NCBI GenBank assembly: GCA_030123675.1
Contig: JASJYH010000020.1
Coordinates: 1-33,966 of the forward strand
DNA from: Anaerolineae bacterium
GTDB lineage: Bacteria; Chloroflexota; Anaerolineae; Anaerolineales; Villigracilaceae
DNA length: 33,966 nt
Direction: 5' to 3'
The translations under genes were made by a program, and so were the position numbers. Of the stretch, positions 25,759 to 33,165 are shown one piece after another. Position 1 is the stretch's first letter; each line of letters begins with the position of its first letter. Under the pieces are notes generated by a model that was not told the origin of the DNA, did no database searches, and saw only the letters and a program-made list of their open reading frames with translations.

Positions 25759-25789
25759 GATCTGACAGGGCTAATCGCCCTGTCAGATC
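25759..25789 (+). terminator. Perfect 13-bp hairpin after the BMP lipoprotein gene
   Basis: GATCTGACAGGGC (25759-25771) pairs perfectly with GCCCTGTCAGATC (25777-25789) around a 5-base loop, 17 bases after the stop. There is no T-run, so it may stabilise the mRNA end rather than terminate, or need a factor. Confidence 0.55.
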
Positions 25790-25869
25790 GCCTTGATTTG
25801 ATAGTGTTACATAAGTAATTGGCAAGATGGCGGATATAGGATTCTTAGAATCCATTACTTATAATTTAA

Positions 25870-26409
25870 CCCTTTCCAATTCCAATTAAAAGCATGCTGG
25901 ACAAGATGGCCAAAACGCTCAGGTTAAATTCCCGAAGAGTTCCGGAAAATGAATGCCTTGTACGCTGGTAGGTTCACCAATATCGGATAGAAATAGCAGG
26001 ACAGCGATAAGCTGTTATTGTATAGAAGATATGGATAAAAATATGCTTGGATTCACCTCAAAATCTTTCAACCTTGATCTGTTTCCGACGCCTATCAACT
26101 GGTGTGTGCCTGGGAGATTCCTTCGGCTTCACTGAAAACATCCTTGTGAATCAAGGTTATGTCATTACCGACAGTCTGGCACGCTACAATATGTCATCGA
26201 TTGTGCATACACCGGAGATCACTTCCATTGTGGTCGAACATCCCACCTCCGAAGGTCCGTATGGCGCCAAAGGTGTCGGGGAGTTCGTCAGCATCCCGAC
26301 TACGCCCGCGATAACAAACGCGATATACAACGCAGTCGGTGTGAGAATAGACTCGCTACCAGTAGATCAAGAGCAGATTGCTATGGAGTTAGCGGCTCGA
26401 ATAAGTTGA
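25870..26409 (+). pseudogene. Xanthine dehydrogenase molybdenum-subunit gene, degraded
   Basis: Remains of an XdhA/XdhD-type Mo-cofactor subunit. Near 25888-25960 lie IKSMLDKMAKTLRLN and, after deleting one T near 25929, PEEFRKMNALYAGRFTNIG, the familiar 'LD..A..LG..P.EFR..NAL..G..T.TGQ' block. Two TAG codons follow. A large internal deletion then leads to FTENILVNQGYVITDSLARYN and VEHPTSEGPYGAKGVGE, the latter carrying the conserved active-site Glu of this family, ending at 26409. The complete protein is over 700 aa; about 170 codons remain. The open frame at 26047-26409 is thus only the C-terminal piece of a dead gene. It fits the purine-catabolic theme and shows loss of the hydroxylation step here. 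Confidence 0.88.
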
Positions 26410-26533
26410 GGTCTTTTCTTTATGCGGGGATATAGTGCGAGGGAATGTTTACCTTTGCGCCACGCAATCCCAGAAATTAGATTTATTGCTTGTGTAACAT
26501 CAGGGTAAAATAGAGCGAATCAAATGAGGCAAT

Positions 26534-27769
26534 ATGAGTAAATTTATTGGCTATCGTTGTTCATTGTGTAAGACCGAATACGCACCCGATCAGGTTAACT
26601 ACACCTGTCCGCAGGATGGGGGCAACTTGGATATCGTTTTAGATTATGCAAGCATTCGGGAAAAATATCAGGCGGAAGATATTACCAGCCGCACAAATGC
26701 TTCATTGTGGCGTTATGCGCCCTTGCTGCCTGTATCTGGAGTAGAGGGCAACGGCACTCCCTTGCATGCTGCTGGTTGGACGCCAGTTTTCAAAATGCCA
26801 GTGCTGGCAGACAAATTGGGTCTACAAGAACTTTGGCTCAAGGATGAATCCCGCAACCCAACGGCTTCCTTCAAAGACCGTGCCAGCGCTGTTGTGGTCT
26901 CACGCGCGCAAGAGATCAAGGTGGATGTGATCGTGACAGCCTCATCTGGTAACGCTGGGGCGGCCTTAGCGGGCATGTCGGCTGCAGTGGGGCAAAAGGC
27001 TGTCATATTTGCACCCAAAGCAGCGCCGCCTGCAAAAATAGCTCAATTGCTGGTCTTTGGCGCCAAAGTCATGCTGGTGGATGGCACCTACGACGATGCC
27101 TTTGATCTTTCCATCCAGGCTTCACAGGAGTTTGGTTGGTACTGTCGCAACACGGGCTACAATCCCTTCACTGCGGAGGGCAAGAAAACTGCCGCATATG
27201 AGATTTGGGAAACTATGCAGGCTGCAATCGGTACAACGCCATACACACTTCTTGTATCGGTTGGAGATGGAAACATTATCTCCGGAATCCATAAAGGATA
27301 CAAAGACTTGCTGGAACTGGGTTGGATCGAACAAATCCCTCGGATCATCGGCGTACAGGCCGAAGGGTCAGCAGCGGTAGCAAACGCATTTCACGCTGGA
27401 ACCGAGGATATTACACCGGTTTTGGCAAAGACTCTGGCTGACAGCATATCGGTTAACCTACCGCGAGACGGCTTACGGGCGATTCGTGCATCCAAAGAGA
27501 CCGGTGGTACGTATATCACTGTAAGCGATGAAGAGATTATTCACGCAATTGGAGAGCTTGGACGGGTTGGTATATTTGCAGAACCTGCCGGAGCTACATC
27601 TTATGCTGGCTTGGTCAAGGCCGTGGGCTCGAGCGTGGTAAGTAGGGATGAGCCTGTAATAGTTATTAACACAGGCAGCGGTTTAAAAGATATCAATGCT
27701 GCTATGCAAGCTGTTGATCAAGCGCCAGTAATTGAACCAACCTTGGAGGCTGTGAAAAAATTATTATGA
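26534..27769 (+). CDS. thrC: Threonine synthase-like PLP enzyme
   Basis: A 411-aa fold-type II PLP enzyme. The N-terminus has a rubredoxin-like segment with Cys9-x2-Cys12 and Cys25, but the usual fourth Cys is missing (CPQDGG), so zinc binding is doubtful. The Schiff-base Lys114 is in NPTASFKDR, the phosphate loop is SSGNAGAALAG, and GDGNIISG and NTGSGLKD complete the cofactor pocket. The standard role is O-phosphohomoserine to threonine. The gene stands where E. coli-type yge clusters carry ygeX, a fold-II diaminopropionate ammonia-lyase, so a catabolic substrate is possible. A GAGGC RBS precedes the ATG. Its stop overlaps the next gene (ATGA). Confidence 0.8.
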   Translation: MSKFIGYRCSLCKTEYAPDQVNYTCPQDGGNLDIVLDYASIREKYQAEDITSRTNASLWRYAPLLPVSGVEGNGTPLHAAGWTPVFKMPVLADKLGLQELWLKDESRNPTASFKDRASAVVVSRAQEIKVDVIVTASSGNAGAALAGMSAAVGQKAVIFAPKAAPPAKIAQLLVFGAKVMLVDGTYDDAFDLSIQASQEFGWYCRNTGYNPFTAEGKKTAAYEIWETMQAAIGTTPYTLLVSVGDGNIISGIHKGYKDLLELGWIEQIPRIIGVQAEGSAAVANAFHAGTEDITPVLAKTLADSISVNLPRDGLRAIRASKETGGTYITVSDEEIIHAIGELGRVGIFAEPAGATSYAGLVKAVGSSVVSRDEPVIVINTGSGLKDINAAMQAVDQAPVIEPTLEAVKKLL

Positions 27770-28938
27770 ACAACCAAAATTGGAGCCAACCGGCACGTTA
27801 CATTACCTTTGGTATCATGTTCTTGTTAGTTGCGATTGTAGGCTGGTATATCCAAGAGTTATACCAGCCATTAATAATCGCAGGCTTGATCGCTTATATT
27901 CTGACCCCGACCGTCAATTTATTGAAAACTCGGCTGCGCATGAGACATATTTTTTCAGTCATTCTAGTGTACATGGTCAGTTTGGCGTTGTTCATCGCAA
28001 TCCCTACTACATTGGTTCCTATTTTACTTAGTGACATAAATTCCCTGGCGACGGACATGCTCGCAATTGTCCCTCAGATACAGGTTTTTCTTTCAGAACC
28101 CTTCCTAATAGGGACCTTCGAAATTAACCCTGCGCTCTACCTTCCAGATGTACTAAATTCTATTAAGGCAGTACTCGCCTCGCTTCCGGAGAATGCGTTG
28201 CATCTTATCGAAGCAACCTCGCGTAATATTCTCTGGTTTCTTGTGATCGTTGTTACAATCTTTTATCTTTTACTTGATTGGAATAAGGTGGTCGATTGGA
28301 TATTACGCCAGGTTCCCAACTCCTATCGCCCAGATGGGGAGAAAATATATCTGGCAATCAACCGGGTTTGGGCTGCCTATCTTCGTGGCACATTGGCACT
28401 CATGTTCATTGTTGCGGTTGTTTTTTCGATAATGTGGTTGCTGATTGGTTTGCCTGGAGCCTTGGTAATTGGTATTGTAATGGGGCTGCTGAGTATTATC
28501 CCGGAACTCGGACCAAATATAGGCGCGGCACTGGCAGTCACTGTAGCTGCGTTGGAAGGCTCACTCTATTTACCCTTATCGAACTTTTGGTTTGCGATGT
28601 TGGTGTTTGGTATATATGTAATTCTTATCAATGTCAAGAATGTGTGGTTACGGCCTCGAATTATGGGCCGCAGTGTCCACCTGCATGAGGGCGTGGTCTT
28701 TGTGGCCATCATCGCGGCTATATTATTTCAAGGCATCCTTGGTGCGCTGATTATCGTGCCCGTATTGGCCTCCCTAATCGTGATCGGAAGATATTTGCGC
28801 CATCGCATTTATGGAGAACCGCCTTTCCCGTCTAATGAATCCCATTGGAATGTATCTGAAGAAAAAAAATCTACTGATATCCTCAAAGAGAAATCGAAGA
28901 AAAATAAAAAGGATCGCAGACGTTTTAAAAAACGGTAA
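27766..28938 (+). CDS. AI-2E family transporter (PerM/YdiK-like membrane protein)
   Basis: A 390-aa inner-membrane protein with about eight helices. The family pattern is clear: YQPLIIAGLIAYILTPTVNLLKTRLRM near residue 33, a long amphipathic central region (LATDMLAIVPQIQVFLSEP), VVDWILRQVPNSYRP, and the conserved GIVMGLLSIIPELGPNIGAAL followed by NVKNVWLRPRIMGRSVHLHEGVVFVAII. The cytoplasmic tail is very basic (KSKKNKKDRRRFKKR). Transport of autoinducer-2 is shown for few members, so substrate is unknown. The start overlaps the thrC stop by four bases and the GT2 gene follows three bases later, so the three genes are translationally close and probably one unit. Confidence 0.87.
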   Translation: MNNQNWSQPARYITFGIMFLLVAIVGWYIQELYQPLIIAGLIAYILTPTVNLLKTRLRMRHIFSVILVYMVSLALFIAIPTTLVPILLSDINSLATDMLAIVPQIQVFLSEPFLIGTFEINPALYLPDVLNSIKAVLASLPENALHLIEATSRNILWFLVIVVTIFYLLLDWNKVVDWILRQVPNSYRPDGEKIYLAINRVWAAYLRGTLALMFIVAVVFSIMWLLIGLPGALVIGIVMGLLSIIPELGPNIGAALAVTVAALEGSLYLPLSNFWFAMLVFGIYVILINVKNVWLRPRIMGRSVHLHEGVVFVAIIAAILFQGILGALIIVPVLASLIVIGRYLRHRIYGEPPFPSNESHWNVSEEKKSTDILKEKSKKNKKDRRRFKKR

Positions 28939-28941
28939 ACC

Positions 28942-29874
28942 ATGGCTGTCACGTATTCGATCATTGCACCGATTTACAACGAAATTGACAATATTCCTGA
29001 ATTCTATCGCCGCGTGAAAGAAGTTATGGAATCCACAGGAAAAAATTGGGAACTCCTGCTAATAGATGATGGCAGCACGGATGGCTCTACTGATAAGATT
29101 CGTGAGCTAGCGGCGCAAGATAATCGCGTTCGGCCCGTGATATTTGCCCGAAACTTTGGTCATCAGATCGCAGTCACGGCCGGCTTGGATTACTCACGGG
29201 GAGAGGCCATGGTGATTATTGATGCCGACTTGCAAGATCCTCCTGAAGTGATTCTTGAGTTGGCGGAGAAATGGCACGCAGGGTTTGAAGTGGTGTACGC
29301 AGTACGCACAGAGCGGGAAGGTGAATCCTGGCTCAAGTTATGGACTGCTTCACTGTTCTATCGTTTGATCTACCGCATCACCGATGTTAAGATTCCCCTG
29401 GATACCGGAGATTTCCGTCTGCTGGATCGCAAAGTAGTCGATGTGATGAATACCATGCGCGAACGCCACCGTTTTTTACGCGGTATGGCCGCATGGGTTG
29501 GCTTTAAACAAATTGGGGTAGAGTACAAACGTGTGGCCAGACAGGCAGGCGAGACTAAGTATCCTTTTAAGAAAATGATTCTCCTGGCACTAAATGCTGT
29601 TACCAGTTTCTCATATTTCCCATTACAAATGGCAACATATTTCGGCTTCTTGGCCGCTGGAATTGCCATTATTGCAATTCCAGTGGTTATCATCATGCGT
29701 TTAACAGGCTCGCAAGCATTTATCGGCCAGGCAACCACATTAATTTCGGTGCTCCTTCTTGGCGGGGTGCAGTTGATTTCGTTAGGTGTTTTAGGCGAAT
29801 ATATTGGGCGCTTATACGATGAGGCCAAAGGCCGTCCCTTATACATTTTACGCGAAGCCCCAGATAAAGAATAA
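28942..29874 (+). CDS. Family 2 glycosyltransferase, polyprenyl-phosphate type
   Basis: A 310-aa enzyme of the DPM1/GtrB/ArnC class, which transfers a sugar from a nucleotide donor to undecaprenyl or another polyprenyl phosphate. The GT-A domain begins YSIIAPIYNE, with IDDGSTDGSTD at 41-51, a DADLQDPPE metal site near residue 94, DTGDFRLLDR near 153 and RERHRFLRGMAAWVGFKQ. Two C-terminal transmembrane helices (about 230-295) anchor it in the membrane. It could supply lipid-linked sugar to a GT-C enzyme such as the protein at 18608-20596, but they are not adjacent, so the link is speculative. It starts three bases after the AI-2E-family gene. Confidence 0.9.
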   Translation: MAVTYSIIAPIYNEIDNIPEFYRRVKEVMESTGKNWELLLIDDGSTDGSTDKIRELAAQDNRVRPVIFARNFGHQIAVTAGLDYSRGEAMVIIDADLQDPPEVILELAEKWHAGFEVVYAVRTEREGESWLKLWTASLFYRLIYRITDVKIPLDTGDFRLLDRKVVDVMNTMRERHRFLRGMAAWVGFKQIGVEYKRVARQAGETKYPFKKMILLALNAVTSFSYFPLQMATYFGFLAAGIAIIAIPVVIIMRLTGSQAFIGQATTLISVLLLGGVQLISLGVLGEYIGRLYDEAKGRPLYILREAPDKE

Positions 29875-29894
29875 CCTCAGATAATCCCTATAGC

Positions 29895-29945
29895 GACCCT
29901 AAAGGTGTTCTTAAAACGATGTTTTTTGGACCTTTGGGGTCTTTG
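29895..29945 (+). terminator. Hairpin between the GT2 and MATE genes
   Basis: GACCCTAAAGGT (29895-29906) pairs with ACCTTTGGGGTC (29930-29941), 12 pairs with one T-G. The loop contains TTTTTT, and only TTT follows the stem. It is a likely but imperfect terminator, 20 bases after the GT2 stop. Confidence 0.5.
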
Positions 29946-29947
29946 GT

Positions 29948-29968
29948 TGAACTAACCTAGTTAGTTCA
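29948..29968. promoter_or_regulatory. 21-bp palindrome upstream of the MATE gene, putative operator
   Basis: TGAACTAAC (29948-29956), centre CTA, then GTTAGTTCA (29960-29968): a perfect dyad with 9-bp arms ending 11 bases before the MATE ATG. Size and symmetry fit a TetR- or MarR-type repressor site, common for drug-efflux genes. No such regulator gene is in the window. Confidence 0.5.
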
Positions 29969-29979
29969 GAATCTTTTCT

Positions 29980-31350
29980 ATGGACCTTTCCTTCCTGCGA
30001 GACAAATCCTTTATGCGAACTATGTTGGGTCTTGCGATTCCTATCTCGATCCAACAACTCCTTGCAGCCAGCCTGAACATGCTGGATGTGGTTATGGTTG
30101 GTCAGTTGGGAGAAACTTCCATTGCGGCAATCGGACTCGCCAATCAGGTTTTCTTCTTGCTAATTTTGTTTTTATTTGGTGTAACAAGTGGAATGGCGAT
30201 ATTCACTGCGCAGTATTGGGGCAAGAAAGAAGTAGGAAATATTCGCAAGGTTCTAGGTATTAGCCTGATCGTATCCTTAGGAGTGGGCCTCTTATTTACC
30301 CTTGCGGCTATGCTCGTTCCTGAGAGTATTATGCGCTTCTACACAGAAGATGTTGAAGTTATTGAACTGGGCAGCCAATATCTCCGGATTGTTAGCATTT
30401 CGTATATATTCATGGCGATTACAACAGCGTATTTTGCCATTTTACGTAGTATTACTATGGTGAAAGTGACAGTGGTTGTCAGCGCGATTGCCTTGGCACT
30501 TAAAACCGGAATCGGCTATTTGCTTATCTTTGGAATCGGCCCATTTCCGGCATTGGGCGTGCGTGGCGCCGCGATCGGCACAACCATTGGATGGATATTC
30601 CAATGTGGATTAATCATTATGCTCGTTTATGCCCTCAAAACACCCTTGGCTGCCAATCCCTTCACCTACTTTAGGTTTAATCGAACTTTCCTTGGAAAAG
30701 TGCTTAAAACAGCCATGCCGGCTACAGCCAATGAAGTTTTCTGGTCGGTCGGTTTCACAATTTATCATGCCGTTTATGCCCGAATCGGCACAGATGCTAT
30801 CGCAGCAATTCAGATTAATGCAACCATTGAAGAATTGGCGTATGTCCTGTTTTTGGGCCTCGGAAATGCCTGTGCTGTGATGGTAGGAAACAGGATCGGA
30901 GAGGGGAAAAAGGAAGATGCCTTTGAGTATGCGCGTCGCTTCCTGATTTTGGTTGTTTTCGTAGCTTTTATCTCCGGGGGACTCATCCTGTTCATCGGTG
31001 AACCGGTGATTGGGTTTTTTGATATTTCAATCAAGGCAGCCAACAGTGCCCGCATTCTCATTTTGATATTTTCTCTAACAGCCTGGGTACGCGCTATCAA
31101 TTTTATTTTATTTGTAGGCGTATTACGTGCAGGCGGCGATACGCGCTTTGCCATGTTCATGGAGTTATTTTCGGTCTGGGTTATCGGTGTCCCAGCTGCC
31201 TTGATTGGGGGCTTTGTTTTACATCTGCCAGTTTATGGCGTGTACCTTATGGTTTTCATCGAGGAGTTGGTTAAGGTCTTCATCATCACCCGCCGTTACA
31301 TCTCCCGAAAATGGATACATGAATTAGTAAACAACCCGGAAGCGACATAA
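29980..31350 (+). CDS. MATE family multidrug/Na+-type efflux transporter
   Basis: A 456-aa inner-membrane antiporter that exports cationic drugs or metabolites using a Na+ or H+ gradient. It has about twelve helices in two homologous halves. The family opening LGLAIPISIQQLLAASLNMLDVVMVGQLGE is at residues 17-46, followed by GMAIFTAQYWGKKE; the second half begins KTAMPATANEVFWSVGFTIYHAVYARIG, with ALGNACAVMVGNRIGEG-like GLGNACAVMVGNRIGEG. The NorM/DinF-type subgroup cannot be fixed. There is no clear Shine-Dalgarno before the ATG. A perfect 21-bp palindrome just upstream suggests repressor control, and the preceding hairpin suggests it is expressed separately from the GT2 gene. Confidence 0.92.
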   Translation: MDLSFLRDKSFMRTMLGLAIPISIQQLLAASLNMLDVVMVGQLGETSIAAIGLANQVFFLLILFLFGVTSGMAIFTAQYWGKKEVGNIRKVLGISLIVSLGVGLLFTLAAMLVPESIMRFYTEDVEVIELGSQYLRIVSISYIFMAITTAYFAILRSITMVKVTVVVSAIALALKTGIGYLLIFGIGPFPALGVRGAAIGTTIGWIFQCGLIIMLVYALKTPLAANPFTYFRFNRTFLGKVLKTAMPATANEVFWSVGFTIYHAVYARIGTDAIAAIQINATIEELAYVLFLGLGNACAVMVGNRIGEGKKEDAFEYARRFLILVVFVAFISGGLILFIGEPVIGFFDISIKAANSARILILIFSLTAWVRAINFILFVGVLRAGGDTRFAMFMELFSVWVIGVPAALIGGFVLHLPVYGVYLMVFIEELVKVFIITRRYISRKWIHELVNNPEAT

Positions 31351-31650
31351 ATCCAAGGTCCGCTTCAATCTCCGGATTTGAACCTGCTACCGTTTACCTG
31401 GCCACCAAATGCATTTTTAATTTGGTCTCAAAGCCTAAAGTGGCTCTCGCCTTCATTAATGCACTGGATAAATTGGGGAGAATATTAAGCAATATCTCTC
31501 GGCTATTGTAGCTAAAACCAAACTTGCTTCCAAAATCGCAAAGCCATTCCCTATACAAATACTCGCTCCCCCGCCTAAAGGATAATAAGCAAATCGCAGG
31601 AAATGATACCAAACCCAATTAGGCAACCACCATCATAATCATTCATAAAT
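31351..31650. other. 300-base intergenic stretch, nothing recognised
   Basis: Lies between the convergent ends of the MATE gene and the unrecognised reverse-strand gene. A reverse frame (31394-31618) exists but shows no family pattern or good start. No terminator hairpin stands out. Confidence 0.4.
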
Positions 31651-32352
31651 CTATTGCACCAAAATTTCCGACACCCACGCATCTGTGTTGATCACCAATG
31701 CCATCACAGAAACATCTGCTTGATTTAGGGGTGTGCCATCCGGTGGGATAACAAGATGTGGAAGGTAGGTGGTGTCTGGATAATTCCAGTGTTGGGTTTG
31801 TGAGTAACCGGCTGCGTGAGGTTTGCCCTTTGTGTGGATCATCAAGAAGCTTGTCAGATAAGGACGAGATTTCACATCCCATAAAATCCGATTTTGATCG
31901 ATGCGGACTCCCTTACGAATCTTTGTAACGCCCTCCATGGAGTGGGAGCTCATCGTTCCTGACCCGAAACGCTTGCCTTCTTCGTCATATCCGTAGGCAT
32001 GATATTCGTGGCTGCGCTGTTCCTTCGGAATAATCATCGCCAAGATTTTTCCGTCGAACAATGGGATAGGGGTAATCTCAGGATAATCCTGGATTTCGTA
32101 TCGTACACATTGCGGTAATGGATAAAACAAGATTGCATCGCCCCCCTTCAAATTTGGAATAAAGGGCAATTCGCCACCGACCACACAGGCTTGAATTCGT
32201 CCGGAAGTGTAATTGTTTACCAGGTAGCGCAAGAACTTCGGGAAGATATAAAATGCTCGTTCGGCGGTCCAGACTGTCAACCAAGGGATTATCTTCATTC
32301 CCCGGGATACAAATTTGAAAAATATTTTCATTAGAATGTCTGATGGTTTCAT
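31651..32352 (-). CDS. Uncharacterised protein
   Basis: A 233-aa protein I do not recognise. The frame is open to 32373, but ATG 32350-32352 (MKPSDILMKIFFKF), with AGAGAG just upstream, is a better start than the TTG at 32373. The N-terminal 45 residues are basic and aromatic (MKIFFKF, GMKIIPWLTVWTAERAFYIF) and may form an amphipathic or membrane-associated helix. The rest looks soluble and beta-rich, with GGELPFIP, GGDAILFYPLPQ, a Tyr/His/Gly-rich HEYHAYGYDEEGKRFG and an end reading VMALVINTDAWVSEIL. No catalytic signature is obvious. It stands alone, convergent with the MATE gene. Even composition and length support a real gene. Confidence 0.55.
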   Translation of the reverse strand: MKPSDILMKIFFKFVSRGMKIIPWLTVWTAERAFYIFPKFLRYLVNNYTSGRIQACVVGGELPFIPNLKGGDAILFYPLPQCVRYEIQDYPEITPIPLFDGKILAMIIPKEQRSHEYHAYGYDEEGKRFGSGTMSSHSMEGVTKIRKGVRIDQNRILWDVKSRPYLTSFLMIHTKGKPHAAGYSQTQHWNYPDTTYLPHLVIPPDGTPLNQADVSVMALVINTDAWVSEILVQ

Positions 32353-32562
32353 AACTCTCTGATCACACGACAATCCGCTTTATTACACAATTCGAAATTC
32401 TAGAAGAATTCTCTAATACCGAATTCGGCAATCCCCCGGCTTTAATACAATTGAGGCTTTGATGTATTTTTTACACCGATTCAGATTGATTGGATCAGCC
32501 CCTGGCATAATCCGCACATAGCCACTATTACAACTTCAATTACCAAACCCTTCAACTTATTC

Positions 32563-32769
32563 TTAGAGCGACGCACCTGAGCACGTTTGTACCGGGTCCA
32601 TTTGCTGTCGGGGGTTTACATTTACGTGCACAGAGTCTGATTTTCGTACAAAGGGGCCAAACAGCATGGCACCGACCGCTCCCAAACCCAATCCAATGAT
32701 TGCTGGACCCAGCCCAAATAGCAGCAGGTATTGGGTGATGCCTGCATTGCTAACAAGGGAAATAGACAC
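32563..32769 (-). CDS. Small single-helix membrane ORF (doubtful)
   Basis: A 68-codon frame from a GTG. One strong hydrophobic helix (YLLLFGLGPAIIGLGLGAVGAMLFG) is followed by a polar tail (VRKSDSVHVNVNPRQQ). GGAG touches the GTG, so the RBS spacing is poor. The frame is open further upstream without a better start. It may be the C-terminal part of the gene above it after a frameshift, or an independent small protein. Confidence 0.3.
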   Translation of the reverse strand: MSISLVSNAGITQYLLLFGLGPAIIGLGLGAVGAMLFGPFVRKSDSVHVNVNPRQQMDPVQTCSGASL

Positions 32770-32780
32770 TCCAGGAGGGT

Positions 32781-33035
32781 CTAAGACGCAAGCACAAAAC
32801 CGTGCAATAAACCCACAGCAGGAGGGTTCGTTTGGGGCAGGCCTATTTTAAGCTCAACCAATTCTCCCACCACAATAATCCCGGAAAAAAATATTGTGGC
32901 AGTTGAGATTAGTAATGCTACCAAGGCATTTTTTATATCGAATAGCAAGGCTGTCATAGCGATGCACGTTATTAGAAACGTTCCTGCGTCTACGTTTAAA
33001 CCACTAGTGACACAATTTGAGACGCGCAGTGTCAA
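32781..33035 (-). CDS. Small two-helix membrane ORF (doubtful)
   Basis: An 84-codon frame from a TTG. Two hydrophobic segments (AGTFLITCIAMTALLF and NALVALLISTATIFFSGIIVV) are followed by a short polar end. No good RBS is visible. It ends 11 bases before the single-helix ORF, so the pair could be one three-helix gene split by a frameshift. No family recognised. Confidence 0.3.
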   Translation of the reverse strand: MTLRVSNCVTSGLNVDAGTFLITCIAMTALLFDIKNALVALLISTATIFFSGIIVVGELVELKIGLPQTNPPAVGLLHGFVLAS

Positions 33036-33165
33036 GAAAATGGAAGGAATTATTCATAAAGTGCATATATACCCAGTTTATTTATTCCAAAGGTTATTGC
33101 CAAAGATTAAAGATTACGTCAATTCACCTGGATGTGAAAATAACAGAAAACTCTTGAAAAACATG

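Noticed and set aside
26047-26409. 120-codon ORF as an intact gene
   Set aside because: Its first 20 or so residues are scrambled, and the rest is only the C-terminus of a xanthine dehydrogenase subunit.
31394-31618. 74-codon reverse ORF
   Set aside because: No recognisable pattern, no good start signal, Ser/Arg/Leu-rich composition as expected by chance.
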